Source of the DNA: Actinomycetes bacterium | Lineage (GTDB): Bacteria; Actinomycetota; Actinomycetes; Actinomycetales; Microbacteriaceae | DNA: 11,647 nucleotides | Assembly: GCA_030425055.1 (NCBI GenBank) | Contig: JAUHVN010000058.1 | Location: forward strand, 1 to 11,647 | Reading direction: 5' to 3' | Shown: positions 1 to 5,930 of the stretch, in pieces | How positions within the stretch are numbered: the first letter of the stretch is position 1 | How the letters are laid out: each line of letters opens with the position of its first letter | The notes under the pieces: model-generated | Databases searched by the model: none | Told to the model about the DNA's origin: nothing | What the model saw: the letters and a program-made list of their open reading frames with translations, nothing else | Translations under genes and position numbers: made by a program

Positions 1-1
1 G

Positions 2-430
2 ACGATGACCGAGCCGGGCACGCGCGAGTTCGTGACGGATGCCGTTTCCCGCGGCATCCGCGTGCTGCTTCCGATCACGCGGGCCGACGGCCTGCTCGAC
101 TGGTCGGTCGCGAGCGACGACCTCGACATCGCCGAGGGCATGTTCGGGCTCCCCGAGCCGGTCGGCGAAGTGCTGGGGCCCATCGCGGTGGGCGACGTCG
201 ACCTCATGGTGATCCCCGCCGCCGCCGTCGCCGCCGACGGCATGCGACTGGGCTGGGGCCGCGGCTATTTCGACAAGACGATCGGCTCGATGGAGGGCCG
301 GCCCCCGATCTACGCCGTCGTGTACGACACCGAGGTGCTCGACGACGTCCCCCGAGACCTGCACGACCAGCCGGTGACCGGCGTCGTCACGCCGACCCGC
401 ACCGTCACCCTCGCGGCATCCGCCCACTGA
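2..430 (+). CDS. 5-formyltetrahydrofolate cyclo-ligase, C-terminal part (5' end outside window)
   Basis: This is the C-terminal portion of the enzyme that uses ATP to convert 5-formyltetrahydrofolate to 5,10-methenyltetrahydrofolate in cytosolic one-carbon metabolism. The frame is open to the window edge (a Thr codon precedes the first Met), and the roughly 142 residues seen are shorter than the usual 180-200, so the true start lies upstream and the Met at 5 is probably internal. Family evidence is the segment DLMVIPAAAVAADGMRLGWG followed by RGYFDK, which matches the conserved proline, RLG and Gly-rich GYYD phosphate/folate-binding motif. The C-terminal pattern VTGVVTPTR is also typical. An fmdB-type gene follows after 21 bases and then mscL, a neighbourhood common in actinobacteria. 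Family assignment is firm; activity cannot be judged without the N-terminus. Confidence 0.93.
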   Translation, partial: TMTEPGTREFVTDAVSRGIRVLLPITRADGLLDWSVASDDLDIAEGMFGLPEPVGEVLGPIAVGDVDLMVIPAAAVAADGMRLGWGRGYFDKTIGSMEGRPPIYAVVYDTEVLDDVPRDLHDQPVTGVVTPTRTVTLAASAH

Positions 431-451
431 CCGAAGAGAGCCCCCGAGCCC

Positions 452-781
452 ATGCCCACCTACGCCTACGCCTGCAAGCAGTGCGGCCACCGCTTCGACG
501 CGGTGCAGTCCTTCGCCGACCCCGCGCTCACCGAGTGCCCCGAGTGCGGCGGCCCGCTGCGCAAGGAGTACGGCTCGATCGGCGTGACGTTCAACGGCTC
601 GGGGTTCTACCGCACCGATTCGCGCGCGCAGAGCGGCGGCGGCTCGTCGGGCTCGGGCGAGAAGTCGTCGGGTTCGTCGGAGTCCTCGTCGGGCTCGTCG
701 GGCGGAAGTGGCGGCTCGGGCTCATCTTCGACAGGATCGAAGTCCGAGTCGAAGGCGGCGTCCGCCTCGACCTCGTCCTGA
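452..781 (+). CDS. FmdB family zinc-ribbon protein with Ser/Gly-rich tail
   Basis: A 109-residue protein of the FmdB/CxxC_CXXC_SSSS regulatory-protein family. The N-terminal ~45 residues form the zinc ribbon: MPTYAYACKQCGHRF begins the fold, with zinc ligands C8, C11, C29 and C32 visible as two CxxC pairs. The segment around GVTFNGSGFYRTD is the usual family continuation. From about residue 60 to the end the protein is almost entirely Ser, Gly, Glu, Lys and Ala, and is presumably disordered. The family name comes from a putative regulator of formamidase, but its molecular role is not established. The ATG has only a weak purine-rich stretch (433-440) about 11 bases upstream. The gene lies between the folate gene and mscL on the same strand with short gaps (21 and 38 bases), so co-transcription is likely. 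Confidence 0.9.
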   Translation: MPTYAYACKQCGHRFDAVQSFADPALTECPECGGPLRKEYGSIGVTFNGSGFYRTDSRAQSGGGSSGSGEKSSGSSESSSGSSGGSGGSGSSSTGSKSESKAASASTSS

Positions 782-804
782 CGGCCGCCGGGGGCGGCCC
801 TACC

Positions 805-813
805 GAGGAGGAA
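805..813 (+). promoter_or_regulatory. Shine-Dalgarno site of mscL
   Basis: GAGGAGGAA lies 6 bases before a GTG codon at 820. It decides the start of mscL, because the open frame extends much further upstream through the fmdB gene without any family-like residues. Confidence 0.85.
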
Positions 814-819
814 ACACAC

Positions 820-1239
820 GTGATCCAGGGCTTCAAGGAATTCATCCTTCGCGGCAACGTCATCGATCTGGCTGTCGCGTTCGTCATCGGCGCTGCGTTC
901 ACCGCGATCGTGACCGTCGTCGTCGAGTCGTTCATCAACCCGCTCATCAGCCTCTTCTTCGCGGCCGACAGCCTCAACGAGGCGCTGCAGGTCACCGTGC
1001 CGACGCTCGGCGGCGGCGAGGCCACGTTCGCGTTCGGTGCGATCATCGGCGCGATCATCAACTTCCTCGCGGTCGCCGTCGTCGTCTACTTCGCGTTCGT
1101 CCTGCCGATGAACAAGGCGAAGGAGCGCGCCGAGGCCGCCAAGGGCGTGCAGGCCGACGACGAGCCCGCCCTGCCGACCGAGCAGGAGCTGCTCGTGCAG
1201 ATCCGCGACGCGCTGCAGGCCCAGAAGCCCACGACCTGA
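820..1239 (+). CDS. mscL: Large-conductance mechanosensitive channel MscL
   Basis: A 139-residue inner-membrane channel that opens under extreme membrane tension to release solutes during hypo-osmotic shock; it works as a homopentamer. The start is GTG at 820, chosen from the strong ribosome binding site at 805-813 and the family N-terminus. The N-terminal helix and first membrane helix are clear: GFKEFILRGNVIDLAVAFVI (residues 4-23) is the signature of the family. TM1 spans about residues 15-43 and TM2 about 69-97, ending in VLPMNKAKE. The periplasmic-side loop between them contains a Gly-rich LGGGE stretch. The C-terminal cytoplasmic bundle is preserved, with the typical ELLVQIRDAL near residues 125-134. 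Length is normal for actinobacterial MscL. The gene converges with the minus-strand small gene ending at 1258, leaving an 18-base gap with only a very weak hairpin. Confidence 0.96.
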   Translation: MIQGFKEFILRGNVIDLAVAFVIGAAFTAIVTVVVESFINPLISLFFAADSLNEALQVTVPTLGGGEATFAFGAIIGAIINFLAVAVVVYFAFVLPMNKAKERAEAAKGVQADDEPALPTEQELLVQIRDALQAQKPTT

Positions 1240-1257
1240 CGCCGGACGGCGCGGGGG

Positions 1258-1449
1258 TCACCAGTGCGGTGGCTTCTCGCGCCGCATCCGCTCGTCGTTG
1301 GGCCCCGGGTCGGTGTCGGGCGCGTCCGCGCCGGATGCCGCCGACTCGTCGCCTTTCGTCGGCTCGCCCGTCGTGCCGGGCGCGGGCGTCAGCTTCGCCC
1401 GCCGCGAGCCGGGGACCCGCTCGATCCGCTGCCGGTCAGGGCGCGACAT
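1258..1449 (-). CDS. Small conserved-type hypothetical protein (63 aa) ending NDERMRREKPPHW
   Basis: A short ORF on the minus strand whose ATG (1449-1447) overlaps the last codons and stop (1438-1436) of the large helicase-like gene by 14 bases, so translational coupling is likely; no Shine-Dalgarno sequence precedes it. The product begins MSRPDRQRIERVPGSRRAKL, continues with a Pro/Thr/Gly/Asp-rich, probably disordered middle, and ends GPNDERMRREKPPHW. I recognise this arrangement (an RVPGSRRAKLTPAPGT-like start and a PPHW/PPHY end) as resembling small hypothetical proteins of Microbacteriaceae, from memory only. No domain, membrane segment or known function can be stated. The longer reading of the same frame from 1530 is rejected because its extra residues are Arg/Ser shadow of the large gene. 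The charged C-terminus could be an interaction motif, which is an inference. Confidence 0.7.
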   Translation of the reverse strand: MSRPDRQRIERVPGSRRAKLTPAPGTTGEPTKGDESAASGADAPDTDPGPNDERMRREKPPHW

Positions 1450-4400
1450 CGAGCGGCTGCGTGTCGGTCTCGGCCGGCTGCGTCTCGGGCGGCACCCCGA
1501 GTATGGCCGCGATGCGCGCCGCGACGCCACCGGGGTCGCTGTACAGGTCGAAGGAGTGCACGCGCACGTAGTGCCAGCCGAGGCGCCGCAGGATCTGCGG
1601 CCGCAGCCGCAGCGCCTCGCGCAGCGACTCGCCGATCGTCTCGGGGTCGCTCTCGACCACGACCGCCTTGCCGTCGTACTGGGCGACCAGCGACAGCAGC
1701 CCGCGGTAGTGCACGTCGACGGCCAGACCGAGCCGGCGCAGCTCGCGGGCGAGCGCGAGGGTGAGGGGGTCGGCGAGGTCTTCGAGCCGTGCCTCGCGGG
1801 CGCGCGCGGCGATGCCGCCCAGCACCTCCATGAGGGTCGCCGCCCCGTGCTCGAGGCGCCCGTCGTCGAACGCCGACGGGCGGATCGACGACACGATGAC
1901 CATCGACCGGCGCGCGCGGGTCATGCCGACCGTGAGTAGCCGCTCGCCGTCGGGGGTCGACAGGTCGCCGAAGTCGCTCAGCACGCGGCCGTGGCGGGTG
2001 AGACCGAACCCCAGTGAGAAGATCACGCGGTCGCGGCTCTCGGCGACCGACTCCTCGAGGCTGAGCACCGCGAACGGCTCGGCGGTGTCGCGCGAGACGA
2101 AGTCGGCGACGTCGAAGCGGCCCGCGAAGGCGGCTTCGACGGCGGCGCGGATGCGCTCGGCGTGCTTGCGGCTGGCCGTCACGACCATGAGCGACTCGTT
2201 CGCGCGGTTGACCGCGTGCTCGACCACGAGGGTGACGACGCGCTTGACTTCGGCGTCGGGGCTCTCGACGGCGCCTGTCACGGGGTCGGGGGCGCCGGTG
2301 CCGCCGGCGACGTAGTCGACGCTCAGGCTGCCGCGGCCGAGGTACGAGCCCGCCCACGGCAGCGACACGATCTCGCCGCCGTAGAAGGCGTCGTTGACGA
2401 GTTCGGCGAGGTCCTCTCCCCCGGCGCGGTAGCTACGGGTGAGCGTCACGATCGGCACGAGCTCGGCGAGCCGCTCGAATACGCTCGTGGTGTCGAACGG
2501 CACCTCGTCTGCGTCGTCGGCGGGCGCGTCGGACGGATCGGATGCCACACCCGCCGCGACCCGGAAGGGCGTCGGCTTCTGGGTGACGGGGTCGCCGAAC
2601 ACGACGACCTGACGGCCGCGGCGCAGCGCGGGGGCCGCTTCGGCGAGGCACAGGGCTGCGGCATCCGCCACGATCACCACGTCGAACTGCTGGTCGGCGG
2701 GGATCTGCACGACGTCGTAGGGCGACGCCAGCCACACCGGCGCGAGGCGGCGCATGAGCGTGGGCGCCGCGTCGAACAGGTCGGTCGGCGTGCTCGCGGC
2801 GTTCTTCAGCGCGCGCTTGAGCGCGGCGGCCTCATCGGCCTCGTCGACGATGCCGATGCGCCACTGGGTGGCCAGTCGAGCGGCGAGCAGAGGTCCGGAT
2901 GCTCCGGCGTGCGCTTCGTCGACCAGTCGGAAGTCGCGCTCGAGACGATCGACGACCGACGTGTTCGCACCCAGCAGGGCCTTGTCGCGGCGCAGCAGGT
3001 GCTCGAGGGCCGACTGCCACCACGCGAACTCGAGCTCGGCACCGACCGCCTCTTCGGGCACGTGCCGCACCGACAGCTCGGTGAGCAGGCCGGTCAGCCC
3101 CATGTCGGCGAGCTCGGTGCGCAGCGTCGCGCGCTCGCGCAGGTTGTCGAAGACCTCGGACTCGGCGGCCAGCCCCGCGAGCGTGCGCAGCAGCTCGGGG
3201 ATCGGCAGGGTCGCGAGGCGGTCGGCGTCGGCGCGGCCGAGGAACGCGTCGAGTTCGGTCAGCTCGGAGTCGGCTCGCTGCCACGCGACATAGACGTCGG
3301 CGAGCCCGATCGGCACCTCGGGTGCCACGCCGGCGTCGACGTACCGCTGCCACTCGGTGCGCTGCTGCTGCACGCGCAGCAGCGCCTCGTACATGTCGGC
3401 CACGTGCACGCCGGGGCGCACGTACTCCTTCGACAGGCGGCGCAGACGGCGGCGGTTGACGCCGCTCATGTTCGGCGCGTCGCGGCGCGGCCCGTGCGCC
3501 TGGATGAGCTCGGCGAGCGGCCGTTCGAAGACCGTGAGGCTGAAGCGGTCGAGCGAATCGCGGATGCCCTTCAGCAGCCGCAGGTACACGCCGAGTTCGG
3601 CGATCGTCTGGAACGGCCGCATTCGCGTCTGCGCGACGAGTTCGTATCCGCGCTCGATGACGGCGGGAACGTCGTGGCGGTGCAGCTTGCCCGCGAGCGC
3701 GTGGGCGGAGCGGGCCTGCTCGGTGGTCGCGAACGACACGCCGTACCACGGCGAGTCATCGGGGCCGAAGCGGAACTCGCCCAGGCGCGCCGCGGCGGCG
3801 AGCTTCTCGGCGGCCTCGGCACGGCGGTTCGCGAGACCCGCGAGCGTGCCCGGGTCGAAGCGCGCGTCGGTCGACGGCGCGGGGGTTCGCGCGGCGAGGC
3901 CGGCCAGCTCACCGAGCACGTCGAGCACCGACACCCCGAGATCGTCGCGATGGGCGGTGACCGCCGTCCGGTAGTCGCGCAGCACGTCGCGCAGCTTGAC
4001 CAGAGCCTCGTCGACTTCGGCGACCTTCGGCGGTTCCGCCCGCTCGTTGCGCCCGATCGCGCGGATCAGGTCGTGCTGCATCCGTCGCGGCGAGACCGCG
4101 AGCCCCGGCAGGCCGATCGCCGCGAGGCGGTGACGGATGCCGTCGACCGTCGAGCGTCGCGCTCCGACGACGAGCACGCGCTTGCCGTCGCGCACCAGGG
4201 CGCCGGCGGCGTTGATGATCGTCTGCGTGCCTCCGGTGCCGGGCAGCGTGTGCACGGCGAGCGACTCGCCGGCGACGATCCGCGCGAGCACGCCCTCCTG
4301 CTCGGCGTCCGCGTCGAGCAGCAGGTCGTCGGCGGCGGGTGCGCGCTCGTCGGGCGAGACCGGGGGCGATGCCACGGCGCGACGGGTGAGCAGCTCGCGG

Positions 4401-5179
4401 TCGTCGGGGTGACCGGCGAGGGCGTTGAGCACGAAGTGATCGAGGTCGGCGGTGTCGGCCTCCATGCCGTCGCCGACGTCGGCAAACGTCGAGACGAGCA
4501 GGCGGGGCTGCACGCTGAACGTCGTGGCCGATGCCGTGCGCGCGCGCAGCCGGTCGATGACGGGCTGCGGCTGGAAGACGCCGCCCTCGTAGGCGAGCGC
4601 GGCGAGCTCGGCGCTGTCGATCTCGATGCCGAGGTGGGTGCGCAGGGCGCGCTCGAGCTGCGGGTTGACGGCGAACGCGCCGTGCAGCTTGAGCTCGAAG
4701 TCGGACTGGTGGCGGCGGATCAGCAGCGGGCGCAGCAGTGCAGGCGCCGAGCACTGCAGCCCCCCGATGTGCCAGGTCGCCAGGCCCACGGCGAGGTGCA
4801 CCGCCTCGATGCCGCGCGTCGTGCGCAGCTCGACGTTCTTCGCCGTGATGCGCTCGGCCGCGAGCCGCGCGTTGCGCAGGGCGACCTCGTCGCGGAACAG
4901 GTTCGACAGCAGGGTCGAGCGGCCCGAGAAGAACTGCGGAAGGCTGCCGGGATGCGCCTTGGTGATCTCGATCGCGGCGTCATCACGGTCCGAGAAGTGC
5001 AGCAGCGTCGACCTGCCGCCGAGCTGCGCAGCCTGGCGTCGCAGCCGCTCGCGTTCGGGGTCGGCGATGTGCGCCACCACGACCCCCGGTTCCGAGAGCC
5101 CGAGGTCGCCGGGGGTCACGTCGACCGCAGCTCCGGCGTCCATCGCGCCGACCGCGGCGCTGCCTTCTGCTCGCCACAC
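1436..5179 (-). CDS. DUF4011-type SF1 helicase-like protein with C-terminal nuclease-like domain; ATPase motifs degenerate
   Basis: A 1247-residue protein. The N-terminal ~300 residues resemble DUF4011 (GGRSTLLHF near 54, HLAVGLATWHIGG with W136, NPQLERALRTHLGIEI). A superfamily I helicase-like core follows. Its Walker A region reads LPGTGGTQT (312-320), with Gly317 where the catalytic Lys should be. Motif II reads FDVVIVADAA (832-841), with Ala838-Asp839 in place of Asp-Glu. Motif III (FGDPVTQKP, from 861), the SYR segment and motif VI (MTRARR, 1086-1091) are recognisable. The last ~110 residues resemble the DUF559/Vsr-like endonuclease fold found on related proteins (the MTES_1575 type): VVVESD with Glu1176 is present, but the expected first Asp is apparently Ser1163. 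The GTG start at 5179 has no ribosome site, but a TAGTCT box lies 6 bases upstream, which suits a leaderless mRNA; an internal ATG at 5143 is the alternative. Family assignment is good; enzymatic activity is doubtful. Confidence 0.88.
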   Translation of the reverse strand: MWRAEGSAAVGAMDAGAAVDVTPGDLGLSEPGVVVAHIADPERERLRRQAAQLGGRSTLLHFSDRDDAAIEITKAHPGSLPQFFSGRSTLLSNLFRDEVALRNARLAAERITAKNVELRTTRGIEAVHLAVGLATWHIGGLQCSAPALLRPLLIRRHQSDFELKLHGAFAVNPQLERALRTHLGIEIDSAELAALAYEGGVFQPQPVIDRLRARTASATTFSVQPRLLVSTFADVGDGMEADTADLDHFVLNALAGHPDDRELLTRRAVASPPVSPDERAPAADDLLLDADAEQEGVLARIVAGESLAVHTLPGTGGTQTIINAAGALVRDGKRVLVVGARRSTVDGIRHRLAAIGLPGLAVSPRRMQHDLIRAIGRNERAEPPKVAEVDEALVKLRDVLRDYRTAVTAHRDDLGVSVLDVLGELAGLAARTPAPSTDARFDPGTLAGLANRRAEAAEKLAAAARLGEFRFGPDDSPWYGVSFATTEQARSAHALAGKLHRHDVPAVIERGYELVAQTRMRPFQTIAELGVYLRLLKGIRDSLDRFSLTVFERPLAELIQAHGPRRDAPNMSGVNRRRLRRLSKEYVRPGVHVADMYEALLRVQQQRTEWQRYVDAGVAPEVPIGLADVYVAWQRADSELTELDAFLGRADADRLATLPIPELLRTLAGLAAESEVFDNLRERATLRTELADMGLTGLLTELSVRHVPEEAVGAELEFAWWQSALEHLLRRDKALLGANTSVVDRLERDFRLVDEAHAGASGPLLAARLATQWRIGIVDEADEAAALKRALKNAASTPTDLFDAAPTLMRRLAPVWLASPYDVVQIPADQQFDVVIVADAAALCLAEAAPALRRGRQVVVFGDPVTQKPTPFRVAAGVASDPSDAPADDADEVPFDTTSVFERLAELVPIVTLTRSYRAGGEDLAELVNDAFYGGEIVSLPWAGSYLGRGSLSVDYVAGGTGAPDPVTGAVESPDAEVKRVVTLVVEHAVNRANESLMVVTASRKHAERIRAAVEAAFAGRFDVADFVSRDTAEPFAVLSLEESVAESRDRVIFSLGFGLTRHGRVLSDFGDLSTPDGERLLTVGMTRARRSMVIVSSIRPSAFDDGRLEHGAATLMEVLGGIAARAREARLEDLADPLTLALARELRRLGLAVDVHYRGLLSLVAQYDGKAVVVESDPETIGESLREALRLRPQILRRLGWHYVRVHSFDLYSDPGGVAARIAAILGVPPETQPAETDTQPLDVAP

Positions 5180-5185
5180 GGTGTC

Positions 5186-5191
5186 AGACTA
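5186..5191 (-). promoter_or_regulatory. Candidate -10 box for the helicase-like gene (leaderless start)
   Basis: Read on the minus strand, TAGTCT matches the actinobacterial TANNNT -10 pattern and ends 6 bases before the GTG at 5179. Transcription would then begin at or next to the start codon, which also explains why no Shine-Dalgarno sequence is visible. No convincing -35 hexamer is seen. It is the only TA dinucleotide context of this kind in the divergent region; no equivalent box was found on the plus strand for the 5356 gene. Confidence 0.45.
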
Positions 5192-5355
5192 GGTCGGGTC
5201 CCGGCGGGGATCCGGCATCCCGCGCCGGTTTCCGCAGACCTGCGACACTCCGCCGTGATCGGCCTTTCCTCCCCAGCCCCGTTCGGCAGCGGAATCGATC
5301 CACACTCGCCGCCCACTCTCCCGCCGCGTGCGACCCGACACCCAGGATGGAGCCC

Positions 5356-5877
5356 ATGACCTCTTCTCCGCTGCTGTGGCGTCTGCATCCCTCCCCCATC
5401 GGCGACATCCTCATCGCCACCGTCGACGAGGCCGTCGTCACGCTGCATCCGGTGCACGACTCGCCCGACGACGACCTGCAGCGACTGTCCGCGGCGCTGC
5501 GGATGCCGCTCGAGCCCGACGACGCGGATGCCACGGCGAACCTCGCCGCGCGTCAGCTCGACGCGTACTTCGCCGGCGCGCTGCGCACGTTCGACGTGCC
5601 GCTCGACTGGCGGCTGGTGCGCGGCTTCACACGAGCGGCGCTCGAGGCGGTGCGCGAGATCCCCTACGGCGAGACCGCGGGCTACGGCGAGGTCGCCGCG
5701 AACGCGGGCAGCCCGCGCGCCGCCCGCGCGGTGGGCACCGCGTGCGCGACGACGCCGTTCTCGATCGTGGTGCCGGTGCACCGCGTCATCCGCTCCGACG
5801 GGTCGCTCGGCGAGTACGGCGGACACCCCGAGGTCAAGCGGTTCCTGCTCGACCTCGAGACGGGGGCGGGCGAGTAG
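5356..5877 (+). CDS. Alkyltransferase-like protein: MGMT/Ogt homologue with catalytic Cys replaced by Val (PVHRV)
   Basis: A 173-residue homologue of O6-alkylguanine-DNA alkyltransferase. These enzymes remove O6-alkyl groups by transfer to the Cys of PCHRV. Here codons 5773-5787 read PVHRV, so the acceptor is Val141. The Asn hinge residue (human N137) aligns with Thr133, in TTPFSIVVPVHRV. Other DNA-binding features remain: GYGEVA with Tyr110, the RAARAVG helix with the Arg finger at Arg124, and a C-terminal GEYGGHPEVKRFLLDLE with Glu168. An N-terminal domain (LLWRLHPSPIGDILIAT) is present, whereas most known alkyltransferase-like (ATL) proteins are shorter. The expected role is non-enzymatic recognition of O6-alkylguanine and hand-over to nucleotide excision repair; this is inferred from other Cys-less members (PWHRV, PAHRV). 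ATG 5356 is chosen because AGGA (5344-5347) lies 8 bases upstream; ATG 5347 is in frame but lacks a site. The gene is divergent from the helicase-like gene. Confidence 0.9.
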   Translation: MTSSPLLWRLHPSPIGDILIATVDEAVVTLHPVHDSPDDDLQRLSAALRMPLEPDDADATANLAARQLDAYFAGALRTFDVPLDWRLVRGFTRAALEAVREIPYGETAGYGEVAANAGSPRAARAVGTACATTPFSIVVPVHRVIRSDGSLGEYGGHPEVKRFLLDLETGAGE

Positions 5878-5892
5878 GCCGCCCGCCCCCGT

Positions 5893-5922
5893 TCCGGTCC
5901 GGGGCGCGAACCCCGGACCGGA
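5893..5922. terminator. Bidirectional hairpin terminator between convergent genes
   Basis: A perfect 12-bp inverted repeat, TCCGGTCCGGGG (5893-5904) and CCCCGGACCGGA (5911-5922), with the six-base loop CGCGAA. It lies 16 bases after the stop of the alkyltransferase-like gene and 9 bases after the stop of actP on the other strand. There is no clear U-tract on either side, as is common for high-GC actinobacterial terminators. Placement and stem strength make a shared terminator the best explanation. Confidence 0.85.
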
Positions 5923-5930
5923 TGCCCCCG

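Noticed and set aside
600..780. Ser/Gly-rich repetitive tail of the FmdB-type protein as a possible tandem repeat or frameshift
   Set aside because: It is low-complexity TCG/GGC codon sequence with no fixed unit, and FmdB proteins commonly have such tails.
1240..1251. CGCCG/CGGCG inverted repeat in the gap between mscL and the small gene
   Set aside because: Arms of 4-5 bp with a 2-4 base loop are too weak to call a terminator in GC-rich DNA.
5141..5143. ATG at 5143 as the start of the helicase-like gene
   Set aside because: No ribosome site precedes it, while the GTG at 5179 has a TANNNT box at leaderless spacing. It remains possible because the first 12 residues carry no family signal.
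2162..5359. A 1065-codon open frame on the plus strand opposite the helicase-like gene
   Set aside because: Its product is Arg/Gly/Val/Glu-rich with no domain features, as expected from an antisense frame of a GC-rich gene; the minus strand shows clear helicase motifs and correct third-position GC.
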